In this document: positions 8,340 to 16,333 of the stretch, one piece after another
Layout: each line of letters starts with the position of its first letter
Position numbering within the stretch: the first letter of the stretch is position 1
DNA from: a virus
Virus record (IMG/VR): IMGVR_UViG_3300037246_001677
Location: 1-64,000 of that record
Length of the DNA: 64,000 nt
Direction: 5' to 3' (one strand)
The notes under the pieces: model-generated
Told to the model about the DNA's origin: nothing
The model's input: the letters and a program-made list of their open reading frames with translations, nothing else
The model's database searches: none
Program-made: the position numbers and the translations under genes

Positions 8340-8873
8340 TTATATTAGGTTAACTCCATACAGGGTCTCCATTCTCTTCAATGCCATTTCGTGCATTTCA
8401 GGATCAAAATCTGCAACCATGTCTTTGTAAACATTGATTTTGTAGTCTCTATTCGCCAGACCACCGACTGTATCCATAACACAGATTGAAGTACAAATAC
8501 CAACCACTTCAACTGTATCAGGATTACCATCCCAAATTAGAGAATCGTCGAGTTCAGTGTCATAGAAACCACTGTAGCGAGTTTTTTCAATCATTTCGTG
8601 ATTATCATAATCTACCACAAGTTCCGCTAACTCGTCGATAATCATTGCGCCTTCTGTACCAGCCACACAATGTTTCGGGAATCTTTTAAATTCCAGATCA
8701 TCCTCGTCATGTGCATCAGCCAAGAAAAGTATCACATCTTTATTTTCCTTGTACTTCTTAACCAATTCAACGACTCCTGGAATTATTGCCTCCGCTGTTG
8801 GTCCACAATAAAGTTTACCATCGGGTTTTAAAAAGTCATTCAGCATGTCTACTACGATTAATGTTTTACTCAT
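8340..8873 (-). CDS. pncA: nicotinamidase (isochorismatase-like cysteine hydrolase)
   Basis: 177 aa. Deamidates nicotinamide to nicotinate. Catalytic triad visible: D9 in VVDMLNDF, a Lys after the metal-binding DAHDEDD...H segment, and Cys in VGICTSICV. The metal-site D/H/H pattern (ADAHD, FPKHC) favours PncA over other isochorismatases. Two genes from nicotinate phosphoribosyltransferase, so together they form the first two steps of the Preiss-Handler NAD salvage route. Confidence 0.85.
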   Translation of the reverse strand: MSKTLIVVDMLNDFLKPDGKLYCGPTAEAIIPGVVELVKKYKENKDVILFLADAHDEDDLEFKRFPKHCVAGTEGAMIIDELAELVVDYDNHEMIEKTRYSGFYDTELDDSLIWDGNPDTVEVVGICTSICVMDTVGGLANRDYKINVYKDMVADFDPEMHEMALKRMETLYGVNLI

Positions 8874-9036
8874 TAGGTACCTCCTCTGTAAGATTTATTA
8901 TTTCGTCTTCCTCTTCTTCCTGTTCTTCTTCTTGTTCTTGTTCTTCAACTTCATATCTCTCAATGTATTTGTCCCATTGAGTCATAAAAATTTCTCTATA
9001 CTTTACTTGAAGTTCCACAAATTCTGTTTTTGTCAT
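8866..9036 (-). CDS. small protein with poly-Glu tail
   Basis: 56 aa (MTKTEFVELQ start), helical, with an almost pure Glu/Gln stretch at residues 31-44. AGGAG site before the ATG; overlaps pncA by 8 bp, so it sits inside the pncB-pncA operon. Function unknown. Confidence 0.55.
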   Translation of the reverse strand: MTKTEFVELQVKYREIFMTQWDKYIERYEVEEQEQEEEQEEEEDEIINLTEEVPNE

Positions 9037-9047
9037 GTTCGTAGCTC

Positions 9048-10202
9048 CTATACATTAAATGTTTTCTTTAAGTATGCCAGATAGGAACTATCCATGCACA
9101 TTCCTTTACCAGGTGAATCCGAAATCTTTGCTACCGGTTTTTTATTACATTCTATCATTTTTATCACAATTTGTAAAGGTGTGAAACCGCAATTGTTAGT
9201 TAGGAATGTGCCGATACCAAAAGATATATTAATTCTACCTTCAAAATGGTTTTGAATCTCATTCGCCTTTTCAAATGTCAAACCATCTGAAAATACAGCT
9301 GTTCTCGAAGTTGGGTCAATTTCAAGACTTATATAGTGATTTATCAGTTTTTCACCCCAATCCAAGGGATCACCTGAGTCATGTCGACAACCATCAAAGA
9401 GTTTTGCAAAGTATTTATCAAAATCATTTAGGAAGGCATCGAACCCGACCACATCAGACAGAGCGATACCAAGATCGCCTCTATACTCTTTTGCCCAAAC
9501 CTCAAGTGCTACTTTTTGTGAGTCAACCACTCTTGTTAAGGCTTGATGTGCTTGTAACCATTCATGTGCCATGGTCCCAATATATTTTATATTGAATTTC
9601 TTTGCCATTTCAACATTAGAAGTACCTATCAAATTATCAGGCACTAATTTAAGCAACCTTTGAATTACCAACTCTTGATAATCCTTACAAAATCGTCTTC
9701 GTGTCCCAAAATCAGCAAATTTGTAATTTACAAACGCCAATTCTTTTTCGATATTTTTCAGACCATCCACCATTGCCATGCCCATACCACTAACTCTCAT
9801 TTCAGCAAAGGTTTCTGAAATAATTGATAGTAAAGGAACCTCAAAAAGTATTGTCTGAATCCATGGTCCCTCTATCTCTAATTCAAGACCATGTTTAGTA
9901 TTCTTAATGCTGATATAACGTCTCTTGAATGTAAAATCCTCAAGGAAGTCAATATAGTCTGGTGTCAGAAAAGGAATGTTATATAGATAATGTAGCTCAT
10001 TCGACTGAAAACGAGTTTTACAAAAATCGCCTATTTTAGATATTACTTTTGCATTCATCGCACCAATATCAACATTCGACAATTCCTTTGGATTCCTACA
10101 TTGGTACTTAAACTTTACCCAGGCATCTGGGTAATTATGTAACACAGCCTGTTGCATAGTGAATTTGTATAAATCATTATCTATCGCTGAATAACTTTTC
10201 AT
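9048..10202 (-). CDS. pncB: nicotinate phosphoribosyltransferase
   Basis: 384 aa, normal length for PncB. Condenses nicotinate with PRPP to nicotinate mononucleotide. Recognised by DNDLYKFTMQQAV at the N-terminus, the ADFGTRRR motif, GTMAHEWLQAHQAL, and CRHDSGDPLDWGEK with the following FSDGLTF and FGIGTFLTNN phosphate-binding segments. With pncA it should restore NAD from nicotinamide released by NAD-consuming defences or reactions. No NadD/NadE homologue is seen here, so the host or another part of the genome would finish the pathway. Confidence 0.93.
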   Translation of the reverse strand: MKSYSAIDNDLYKFTMQQAVLHNYPDAWVKFKYQCRNPKELSNVDIGAMNAKVISKIGDFCKTRFQSNELHYLYNIPFLTPDYIDFLEDFTFKRRYISIKNTKHGLELEIEGPWIQTILFEVPLLSIISETFAEMRVSGMGMAMVDGLKNIEKELAFVNYKFADFGTRRRFCKDYQELVIQRLLKLVPDNLIGTSNVEMAKKFNIKYIGTMAHEWLQAHQALTRVVDSQKVALEVWAKEYRGDLGIALSDVVGFDAFLNDFDKYFAKLFDGCRHDSGDPLDWGEKLINHYISLEIDPTSRTAVFSDGLTFEKANEIQNHFEGRINISFGIGTFLTNNCGFTPLQIVIKMIECNKKPVAKISDSPGKGMCMDSSYLAYLKKTFNV

Positions 10203-10341
10203 TCCTATCTCCTTTCTTAGTCAAATTACATCTTTCTGTGTAACAATCATCATTTCCCAAATTACAATCAAAGCATTCATTGGGATATGGACACACACAT
10301 ATAATATGCTCTTTAATAAAATTATTTAACCAATTTTTCAT
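10177..10341 (-). CDS. cysteine-rich small protein
   Basis: 54 aa from MKNWLNNF; this start has an AAGGAGAACAA ribosome site and is preferred over the longer frame. Six Cys (CVCPYPNECFDC, then two more) suggest metal binding. Overlaps the start of pncB by 26 bp. Confidence 0.55.
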   Translation of the reverse strand: MKNWLNNFIKEHIICVCPYPNECFDCNLGNDDCYTERCNLTKKGDRNEKLFSDR

Positions 10342-10355
10342 TTGTTCTCCTTTCC

Positions 10356-10967
10356 TTATTCCCAGTATTGTTGCCAATCATTATTATACATTACTTTTAG
10401 TTTTTCAAGATATTCCCAGGTTTTTATCTTACACATCCAGAGTTTATGTCCTTTACCACCTTTACAAACAACACCTTCATTAACTGGATAATTTCCCTCA
10501 CGAACATCCCGAATAAATTGTTTGTTCAAATTACCTTTATAAACCAAATGAGCCGCAAAAGGTAATTCACCGAAATTGTCATAAAACTCTTTAGGTCCCA
10601 TTATACCTTTTTTATGAATATTAACATCAATTAACATTAAGTTCATTTCATCTTTTGGGTCATGTAAACCAGCAAAACTGTTTTGACCAACATATTCCAT
10701 AAAAACAGTTACTTTTTGAAGTTTTTTACCATAGTGGTGAAACATACTTTCCTCAATCCACTTTGCATGTAGATTCAGGAACAAAGGTTTCACATTAGGA
10801 AATTGTAAGTCATATTCACCAATTAAATGAGTTCTGCAACCAAACTTCCACCACCCATTTTTCTTAGTCCATTCAAATCGCATATTAGAGCCATCATACT
10901 TATAAAAAGCATAGCATGGCTTTCTTGGTGCTTTGCTGGAACCTATTATGGATGGATATTGTTTCAT
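10356..10967 (-). CDS. RNA ligase, Rnl2/T4 gp24.1 type
   Basis: 203 aa. Adenylyltransferase motif I KYDGSN (K24) with motif III-like VFMEYVG, motif IV NEGVVCK and motif V KxKTW. Seals nicked RNA or RNA in duplex with ATP. Length fits a minimal Rnl2-like ligase lacking the C-terminal domain. Complements RtcB in the phage's RNA repair set. Same transcription unit as pncB. Confidence 0.85.
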   Translation of the reverse strand: MKQYPSIIGSSKAPRKPCYAFYKYDGSNMRFEWTKKNGWWKFGCRTHLIGEYDLQFPNVKPLFLNLHAKWIEESMFHHYGKKLQKVTVFMEYVGQNSFAGLHDPKDEMNLMLIDVNIHKKGIMGPKEFYDNFGELPFAAHLVYKGNLNKQFIRDVREGNYPVNEGVVCKGGKGHKLWMCKIKTWEYLEKLKVMYNNDWQQYWE

Positions 10968-10976
10968 TTATTTCCT

Positions 10977-11066
10977 CTATGTTAATATACCGCTGTCATA
11001 CAAAAAGTAAATTATTAAAGTTATGTCCCCCAATACCAAAAGAAACCCCATTATACTTCTAATCAT
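10977..11066 (-). CDS. mini membrane protein
   Basis: 29 aa, almost entirely one transmembrane helix (MGFLLVLGDITLIIYFLY). GGAAAGGATT ribosome site upstream. Supported only by the ribosome site and gene spacing. Confidence 0.45.
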   Translation of the reverse strand: MIRSIMGFLLVLGDITLIIYFLYDSGILT

Positions 11067-11080
11067 ATTTAATCCTTTCC

Positions 11081-11107
11081 ATCGCATGGAATCATATTCC
11101 ATGCGAT
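11081..11107. repeat. perfect 11-bp inverted repeat with extra half copy
   Basis: ATCGCATGGAA / TTCCATGCGAT separated by 5 bp; a third copy of the half site follows at about 11110-11119. No T-run on either side, so it looks more like a regulatory hairpin or operator than a terminator. Confidence 0.6.
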
Positions 11108-11120
11108 CTTCCATGCGATG

Positions 11121-11327
11121 TTAAAGTCTGTTGTCAAAGAATTTTTCCGACTTAGATACTATAACTGTATAGCATGGACAGTTTTGACATTCAAACTCTG
11201 TTTGAATTTCATCGTCATCCATCAAATTAGGGTTATAGAAAATTACATCATAACTGCCACAACTCGGGCATTTATGTTTTTTTAATAAATCATATATTTC
11301 TCTTTTTGATAAAGTTATTTCTTTCAT
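11121..11327 (-). CDS. zinc-ribbon protein
   Basis: 68 aa. CPSC (C20/C23) and CQNC plus CYT cysteines form a zinc ribbon resembling those of transcription-related proteins. Function unknown. Confidence 0.55.
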   Translation of the reverse strand: MKEITLSKREIYDLLKKHKCPSCGSYDVIFYNPNLMDDDEIQTEFECQNCPCYTVIVSKSEKFFDNRL

Positions 11328-11419
11328 CTTAAATATCTCCTTATCTTATTCCAAGTAGTAACTAACCACTTAGTCAGTTCAACAAAACATGTTTTTTCAA
11401 TTTCAGTCATTATTCTCAT
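11324..11419 (-). CDS. mini-protein
   Basis: 31 aa (MRIMTEIEKT start), amphipathic helix with Trp residues. AAAAAGGAGATC ribosome site and ATGA overlap with the following gene both support expression. Confidence 0.5.
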   Translation of the reverse strand: MRIMTEIEKTCFVELTKWLVTTWNKIRRYLR

Positions 11420-11432
11420 TTCGATCTCCTTT

Positions 11433-11867
11433 TTAACATGATGGACAATCTCCTCTACCCTTATTTCCACACACTTTACATGGTTCTATGTATTTGATTT
11501 TCTTTGGTTCCGGTTCCTTTTCTGGATATGGATTTTCTTTATACCACTCTTCCGGAGCATTACCCTGTATAGCATCTAATGGAACCATACCGTATTCATC
11601 CAAAGTGTGAATATGAAGCATACTTCTAAGAGATTCGGCTTGTTGAAGTGAAAGAACTGAAACATCAAATTTCTTAAGTATTTCTTCAGCACTCTCAAAT
11701 TCAATATATTGATTGGTGCCAATATTCCAGTCAATGGGATATTGTATAGCTCTTATTTCCCTAAGCAAATATTCATATTCTGCCGGACGCATCAGACAAA
11801 AACCTTCAACATCCATTTCATCTGCCCAGTTATATTTGGTTTTTAGTAAAAACATTGATAATGCCAT
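11433..11867 (-). CDS. hypothetical protein with C-terminal zinc knuckle
   Basis: 144 aa; helical body and Pro/Glu/Lys linker, ending in a DnaJ-like CKVCGNKGRGDCPSC motif (CxxCxGxG...CxxC). May be an adaptor binding unfolded protein or nucleic acid. AAGGAGAAAT site upstream. Confidence 0.55.
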   Translation of the reverse strand: MALSMFLLKTKYNWADEMDVEGFCLMRPAEYEYLLREIRAIQYPIDWNIGTNQYIEFESAEEILKKFDVSVLSLQQAESLRSMLHIHTLDEYGMVPLDAIQGNAPEEWYKENPYPEKEPEPKKIKYIEPCKVCGNKGRGDCPSC

Positions 11868-11880
11868 TTATTTCTCCTTT

Positions 11881-12213
11881 TTACATTGATGCCCAACCAA
11901 AAAAGATATACGCTCTTATTCCCTTTTTACCTTTTAGGCTTGGATATTGTTTTTTTGCTTTTTGAAGATAACTTCTTTTTAGTTCAACACACCAACAATC
12001 TCTCTTTTCAACATCGTTATCATGCTTCTCTAAATATTTTTGAGGACTCATGCGAGCCGGTAATTCAACCACTTTAGTTAAATCAGTTGTTGAGATTGTG
12101 CCGTTATACGGGTCAGTTCCATATTCACTTGTGGCTTGATCGTATAACTCATTAAATGCCTCTTGTGGTGTTTTTTTACCAATATAAAAATTTGAAAAAT
12201 AACATGCTCCCAT
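11881..12213 (-). CDS. hypothetical protein
   Basis: 110 aa (MGACYFSNFYIG start), ends with an aromatic segment YIFFGWASM. Similar-looking proteins are frequent in large phages but no function is known to me. Confidence 0.5.
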   Translation of the reverse strand: MGACYFSNFYIGKKTPQEAFNELYDQATSEYGTDPYNGTISTTDLTKVVELPARMSPQKYLEKHDNDVEKRDCWCVELKRSYLQKAKKQYPSLKGKKGIRAYIFFGWASM

Positions 12214-12284
12214 TATTTTGGTCTCCTTATTTCTTCACTAGTTGGTTTTGGTGGTCTCGGTCTCGGCCATGGTATATGTCCCAT
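12213..12284 (-). CDS. proline-rich mini-protein
   Basis: 23 aa (MGHIPWPRPRPPKP start). AAGGAGG 8 nt before the ATG and a TAATG overlap with the next gene support translation. Confidence 0.4.
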   Translation of the reverse strand: MGHIPWPRPRPPKPTSEEIRRPK

Positions 12285-12457
12285 TATCCATACCTCCTTG
12301 ATTTTGAAGTTTGACCGCAGTCAGGACAAACAAAGGTCAATATATCAGCACCTTGCATGTCCTCTTCAATATTGACAAATTCTGTTTTGTCCTCATTTAT
12401 CCACATCTTACAATGACCACACCGAACTTGAATTTTCTTTTGATATTGTTTTCCCAT
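12284..12457 (-). CDS. zinc-ribbon protein
   Basis: 57 aa from MGKQYQKK; CGHC and CPDC pairs. An alternative TTG start 24 nt upstream exists inside the preceding gene. Confidence 0.5.
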   Translation of the reverse strand: MGKQYQKKIQVRCGHCKMWINEDKTEFVNIEEDMQGADILTFVCPDCGQTSKSRRYG

Positions 12458-12458
12458 T

Positions 12459-12698
12459 TTATTCCAACCATACCTTTTCAACCGTTACAATTGAGTTTTT
12501 AAGTGTTTCAGACATAAGTAAAACCACGTCACCCTCCGAATTTGTGAAAGAAGCAACACCACCAGGTCCAGCAATGAGTGAAGTAACTTCTACAACATAA
12601 TCCTGGAATGAATCTTTACCAGATGGAATTTCATCCGATTTACCATAATAGACACCTAAAGGCGTCTCAAATTTCACTCTTACAGTTATTTTAGTCAT
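12459..12698 (-). CDS. hypothetical beta-rich protein
   Basis: 79 aa from MTKITVRVKF, mostly beta strands. Start set at 12698, overlapping the end of the 59-aa upstream gene; a longer frame to 12725 exists but lacks a good ribosome site. Confidence 0.5.
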   Translation of the reverse strand: MTKITVRVKFETPLGVYYGKSDEIPSGKDSFQDYVVEVTSLIAGPGGVASFTNSEGDVVLLMSETLKNSIVTVEKVWLE

Positions 12699-12870
12699 CT
12701 TTTCCGCCATCCCATTTGAAGTCATCGCAATATTTTTCAGCGACTCTCATTGCCAATTCGAGTTTAGAAGTACAAGGTCCCAAATTAGCCGCCTCTGCCA
12801 ATTTTCTTAAATATTTTTCCGGGTAGTGCTTTACTAAAGCCTCTACCAAAGAGTCATTTTTGTTACACAT
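12691..12870 (-). CDS. small hypothetical protein
   Basis: 59 aa (MCNKNDSLVE start), helical. Its frame fills the apparent gap between two neighbours and overlaps both, typical for this operon. Confidence 0.5.
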   Translation of the reverse strand: MCNKNDSLVEALVKHYPEKYLRKLAEAANLGPCTSKLELAMRVAEKYCDDFKWDGGKDD

Positions 12871-13118
12871 GCCTTTAATCCTTTCTTGATTTTATTTTTA
12901 AGACATTTCTCTTCTTTATATTCTACTAAATAATCTTGGCACATTTTCAAAACTTCAGAATCATCGAGTTGAGTTGGTTGGTGTGCTTTCGTAGCCTTCC
13001 AAATTAATTCACAAAGAGTCAAATCCGGCGTTTCGTACCATATCTCTTTTAATTCGAGCATGATATGTTCTTTCTTAGCCAGTAATTGTTTTTCTGTAAA
13101 TTTATATGTGCTTTTCAT
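12843..13118 (-). CDS. hypothetical protein
   Basis: 91 aa, Lys/Glu-rich and helical. Overlaps the next gene by 28 bp. No recognised motif. Confidence 0.5.
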   Translation of the reverse strand: MKSTYKFTEKQLLAKKEHIMLELKEIWYETPDLTLCELIWKATKAHQPTQLDDSEVLKMCQDYLVEYKEEKCLKNKIKKGLKACVTKMTLW

Positions 13119-13145
13119 ATAGAGTAATCCTCCTCGATTTTTTCT

Positions 13146-13505
13146 TTACCATGATGTGTCCACCACATAATCACCTTTTTGAATTTTTCCCCGTCTTGCT
13201 AAATCATTCAAATAATTGCGAGTCATGTACATTTCTTCTCTTAATTCAACTTGTTTCATGTCATATTCACTTAACTCACCATCCACTGTAAACTCGGAAC
13301 TGGTATAGTTACCAATTTCCTCAGAAGCAGTGATAGAGTACTCTTTGAAACCATACTCCTTTTCGATTATTTTTTCAACATCGTGACCTTCACAGTGAAC
13401 AATCACTTTTGTCTCGCCTAAGTCATATTTGACTGGTTCTACGATACATTTTCTTAATATATCAGCCATAGAAGGAGTATCATCAACTACAAGTATTTTT
13501 TTCAT
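13146..13505 (-). CDS. degenerate response-regulator-like protein
   Basis: 119 aa. N-terminus MKKILVVDDTPSMADILRK is a textbook receiver-domain start (beta1 plus DD acidic pair), but the phospho-acceptor Asp strand and the K/T switch are not obvious and the domain ends early (GDYVVDTSW). Could be a truncated or diverged receiver fold; function uncertain. Confidence 0.45.
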   Translation of the reverse strand: MKKILVVDDTPSMADILRKCIVEPVKYDLGETKVIVHCEGHDVEKIIEKEYGFKEYSITASEEIGNYTSSEFTVDGELSEYDMKQVELREEMYMTRNYLNDLARRGKIQKGDYVVDTSW

Positions 13506-13506
13506 T

Positions 13507-13650
13507 TTATGCTCCTATGTAGGGACGACCACTACCTTGATTATCCCATGGCTTTTCTTTTTTAAACGCATGTCTCCAATCACAAGAGAACAGAAACATA
13601 TTGAGTTCCTCTAAAAAATCCAAAATCCAATTAATAGGTCTATATAACAT
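13507..13650 (-). CDS. small hypothetical protein
   Basis: 47 aa (MLYRPINWIL start) with an aromatic amphipathic N-terminus. Fits between neighbours with 1-bp gaps; GGAGGGAC ribosome site inside the upstream gene. Confidence 0.5.
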   Translation of the reverse strand: MLYRPINWILDFLEELNMFLFSCDWRHAFKKEKPWDNQGSGRPYIGA

Positions 13651-13651
13651 T

Positions 13652-13819
13652 TTAATGTCCCTCCATTTTAATTTCATAAGAAGTTATTTCACATGACTTC
13701 AACATTAAGTTTAAAACTTTAATGTTTGAATCGAAGTCGGATTCATCAATTAATCTTTCAATCGTATGATACCGTGATTGTAAATCTTCAGCCCAGTTCA
13801 CTTTTATTTTATATCTCAT
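13652..13819 (-). CDS. small hypothetical protein
   Basis: 55 aa (MRYKIKVNWA start), helical. TAATG overlap with the upstream zinc-ribbon gene. Confidence 0.5.
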   Translation of the reverse strand: MRYKIKVNWAEDLQSRYHTIERLIDESDFDSNIKVLNLMLKSCEITSYEIKMEGH

Positions 13820-14043
13820 TATTCCCAAACCTCCTCTGATAAGTCAACCGGCCATTTTCCTTGGATTTGACCACAATCTAAACAGTATCTAAATTCTATA
13901 TAATCACCACCACCGATATTCATGTTATTAGGGACATATCCATGATAATTTAGTCCTTCGGATATACAGGACATGTTGAACAAGTCACTGCATTTTCCTG
14001 AAATATCAGCAATTTTTTCACTATCACATGTTGAACATTTCAT
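13819..14043 (-). CDS. zinc-ribbon protein
   Basis: 74 aa. CSTC near the N-terminus and CLDC near residue 58 form a split ribbon around an insert. No function recognised. Confidence 0.55.
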   Translation of the reverse strand: MKCSTCDSEKIADISGKCSDLFNMSCISEGLNYHGYVPNNMNIGGGDYIEFRYCLDCGQIQGKWPVDLSEEVWE

Positions 14044-14288
14044 TATATTTTCCTTTCGAGTCCGATTAAGTACTCTTCCATTTGCAATTTCATTTCTTTA
14101 GTTTTATTAAAATTGTCTAAGTTGAAAAAACTGTACCTTTTTAAATTTTCCGCTGTTGTCCCACCTGGTAAACCAGAACAAAGTATAACATAATGTAACC
14201 ATTCATTATCTATGTAACCTTTGCATCTTAAAGCCACATCAATTATTCTATGACTAACACCACAATACGGACATATCATTATATCCAA
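14043..14288 (-). CDS. zinc-binding hypothetical protein
   Basis: 81 aa starting MDIMICPYCG; one CxxC at the N-terminus then helices. Overlaps the following gene by 1 bp. Confidence 0.5.
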   Translation of the reverse strand: MDIMICPYCGVSHRIIDVALRCKGYIDNEWLHYVILCSGLPGGTTAENLKRYSFFNLDNFNKTKEMKLQMEEYLIGLERKI

Positions 14289-14315
14289 TCCTCCTCTATT
14301 AATTCTAAAAATTTA

Positions 14316-14624
14316 TCATTTAGCATGCCAAAATTCCTCCACAAGTTTATCAAATTCTGTTAAATCATCTTTATGTGACGCTTCTACTAAATTTTCAAAT
14401 TTTTCATCAGCAATTGCCTTTTTAGCTTTTTGCTGTCTTACATGTTTTCGTTCTATGATGCGATCGACAGAACCAATTATATCATCAGTGTCATAGTGAA
14501 CATGAGATACACAATTTTGGTCCCACCAACCATTAACATCACCGTTTTTATCAGTTAACGGATATGCAAGAAAGTAATCACCTTTTTTCGGTTTGATTAA
14601 GTATAAGTGATTCTCTAATTTCAT
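14316..14624 (-). CDS. hypothetical protein
   Basis: 102 aa, charged and helical in its second half; ATGA overlap with the upstream gene. Confidence 0.5.
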   Translation of the reverse strand: MKLENHLYLIKPKKGDYFLAYPLTDKNGDVNGWWDQNCVSHVHYDTDDIIGSVDRIIERKHVRQQKAKKAIADEKFENLVEASHKDDLTEFDKLVEEFWHAK

Positions 14625-15058
14625 TTCGCTCTCCTTATATTCGTTATATTTGATAATGCACAGCGACCACCTTCGAAAAATGCCATCTTTGCAGTGGTTT
14701 TAAGTAATTTGAACCAATCCTTTTTGGTCTTTACATAGACTTCCAGACCGGCGGGATAAAATTTGTTAGGTTTGAGTTTTCCAGGAACACCATGATTTTC
14801 CTTATGTGCCCCTTGAAGTCGTTTGACATGTTTTTCATCAACTTCACCTAAGAATATAAGGCTAAAATCGCCATCTACATAGTTAGGAGTTGAACTAACG
14901 ATTTTGACTTCTTGTTTGTTCATGGCATCATATAGTCGAATGTCAACATATTTCAGATATTCATTATCCATGTAGTCATTGATTTTAATGACCACACCAG
15001 TATAATTATCGTTACCGTTTAAAACTCGAATATTATGTCCAACTTCAATTTTTTTCAT
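14621..15058 (-). CDS. hypothetical protein
   Basis: 145 aa from MKKIEVGHNI; this start has GAAGGAAACC upstream and replaces a longer frame beginning at 15112. Beta-rich N-terminus. Confidence 0.55.
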   Translation of the reverse strand: MKKIEVGHNIRVLNGNDNYTGVVIKINDYMDNEYLKYVDIRLYDAMNKQEVKIVSSTPNYVDGDFSLIFLGEVDEKHVKRLQGAHKENHGVPGKLKPNKFYPAGLEVYVKTKKDWFKLLKTTAKMAFFEGGRCALSNITNIRRAK

Positions 15059-15302
15059 TTTGGTTTCCTTCGTCAGTAAAGTATCCAATATTAAATGAAT
15101 GACTTTCAACATCAGTGATTACATCTTCAACAATATCAATTATTCTATTACGGCAAGTATCTATAATAGAATTAGCGGCTTTTATACATGCTTTTTTAGA
15201 ATCTATATTATCGCGCTTCATTATCGCAATAGCATTCAAACCATAGCCAATACCCAAAAATATAGCACTTATGTGATTAATTATTTTTCCTTTTGTTTTC
15301 AT
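15045..15302 (-). CDS. hypothetical membrane-associated protein
   Basis: 85 aa from MKTKGKII, with a weak hydrophobic segment (ISAIFLGIGYGLNAIAI) near the N-terminus. GGAAAGGAAGCC ribosome site supports this start. Confidence 0.5.
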   Translation of the reverse strand: MKTKGKIINHISAIFLGIGYGLNAIAIMKRDNIDSKKACIKAANSIIDTCRNRIIDIVEDVITDVESHSFNIGYFTDEGNQNEKN

Positions 15303-15441
15303 TTGGCTTCCTTTCCTCTTCAATTTCCTTCATGCTCTTTTTGAAGCAATAATCTATATTACAAGGATAGACAAATTGTGGATAAAAGACCGATAATTTA
15401 CAATATCCCCAATCGTCTAAATATTCGCATTTTTTGTCCAT
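15277..15441 (-). CDS. cysteine-rich small protein
   Basis: 54 aa from MDKKCEYL with four Cys (C5, C14, and C27/C32 area). Start placed right after the upstream mini-gene stop. Confidence 0.45.
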   Translation of the reverse strand: MDKKCEYLDDWGYCKLSVFYPQFVYPCNIDYCFKKSMKEIEEERKPNENKRKNN

Positions 15442-15442
15442 G

Positions 15443-15520
15443 TTAAAAGAACACCTTAGCAATTAAGATTACTACCACTATCACAATCCAAGTTTTTTTG
15501 TTAAAAATTAAGTCAAACAT
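15443..15520 (-). CDS. mini membrane protein
   Basis: 25 aa, single transmembrane helix (WIVIVVVILIAKVFF). AAGGAG 8 nt upstream. Confidence 0.45.
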   Translation of the reverse strand: MFDLIFNKKTWIVIVVVILIAKVFF

Positions 15521-15764
15521 ATAACTTCTCCTTATACCAAATTAGTGGTTTATTATCTAAAACTCGTTTAACGGCGGACCTCACAAAATCGCCATTCAGC
15601 CTTACAGTCACTCGACCTCCGAACTGATGGTCAATAACTCGACATTTGTAAATGTCCTTACCGCTCTTATAGTCAACACCTATCAACTTTATTTGTCCGT
15701 TGAAATTCAGACAGAACTTTATTGCATTTACATACATTCGATTTTTAGTGTCACAAATGTTCAT
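15513..15764 (-). CDS. hypothetical protein
   Basis: 83 aa, beta-rich, basic; first gene behind the promoter at 15805-15833. No family recognised. Confidence 0.5.
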   Translation of the reverse strand: MNICDTKNRMYVNAIKFCLNFNGQIKLIGVDYKSGKDIYKCRVIDHQFGGRVTVRLNGDFVRSAVKRVLDNKPLIWYKEKLYV

Positions 15765-15804
15765 GTCTAAATCCTTTCGTTCAAATTTTCCAATCTTTAT
15801 GAGT

Positions 15805-15833
15805 ATTATATCATAAACACTCGAAAATGTAAA
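15805..15833 (-). promoter_or_regulatory. sigma70-type promoter
   Basis: Minus strand TTTACA, 17 bp, TGA-TATAAT; drives the small-gene run below 15764. Confidence 0.85.
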
Positions 15834-15835
15834 CG

Positions 15836-15871
15836 AAAAAAGGGGTTTGACTTATCATCAAACCCCTTTTT
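15836..15871 (-). terminator. intrinsic terminator of HU gene
   Basis: A-run, AGGGGTTTGA stem, 7-nt loop, TCAAACCCCT, then a T-run. Symmetric, so possibly bidirectional; it insulates the HU gene from the next promoter. Confidence 0.9.
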
Positions 15872-15890
15872 AATTGGTAAATTGAAAAAA

Positions 15891-16232
15891 CTACTCGGCG
15901 GCGGGTACCTCGGCGGGTGCCTCAGTCGGCTCATCGACTTCAGGTGCTACGTAAGTCAAGATGAGTTCCTTCATGGCCTTGGAAGGCTTGAACTTCGGAA
16001 CCATTTTAGCCGGAACATCAATCGGCTCACCGGTTTGAGGGTTGCGGGCCTTTCTAGCGGCTCTCAGGACCACTTTAAAGGTACCAAAACCAACCAGGGT
16101 GACTTTCCCATCTTCGAAAAGTCCTTCCTTAATACCGTTCATAACATGACCGATAATCAGGTTGGCATCCTTTTTTGTAATTTCCGCGGCCTCGGCGACT
16201 TTGTTTGTAAGTGCTTTCTTGTTCATAAACAT
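15891..16232 (-). CDS. HU/IHF family DNA-binding protein
   Basis: 113 aa. Typical HU body of about 90 residues (NKKALTNKVAEAA start, VTLVGFGTFKV, RxARKARNPQTGEPI beta-arm with the intercalating Pro, PKFKPSKAMKE) plus an acidic Ala/Pro/Glu tail of about 20 residues that is unusual. Bends and compacts DNA. GC content is higher than in neighbouring genes, hinting at recent acquisition. Its own tandem promoters and terminator indicate an independent unit. Confidence 0.93.
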   Translation of the reverse strand: MFMNKKALTNKVAEAAEITKKDANLIIGHVMNGIKEGLFEDGKVTLVGFGTFKVVLRAARKARNPQTGEPIDVPAKMVPKFKPSKAMKELILTYVAPEVDEPTEAPAEVPAAE

Positions 16233-16333
16233 TCTCCTTTTTTTGATTTTTACTGTGTTTTCAAAACCAAATCCAAAGGTATCTAGTTTTCACAGTTTGT
16301 TAAAAGTTATTCTCAATTTCGATCCATGAGAAG

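Noticed and set aside
8786-9084. Plus-strand frames rich in Ser/Phe opposite the poly-Glu gene
   Set aside because: Antisense products of GAA/GAG-rich coding sequence.
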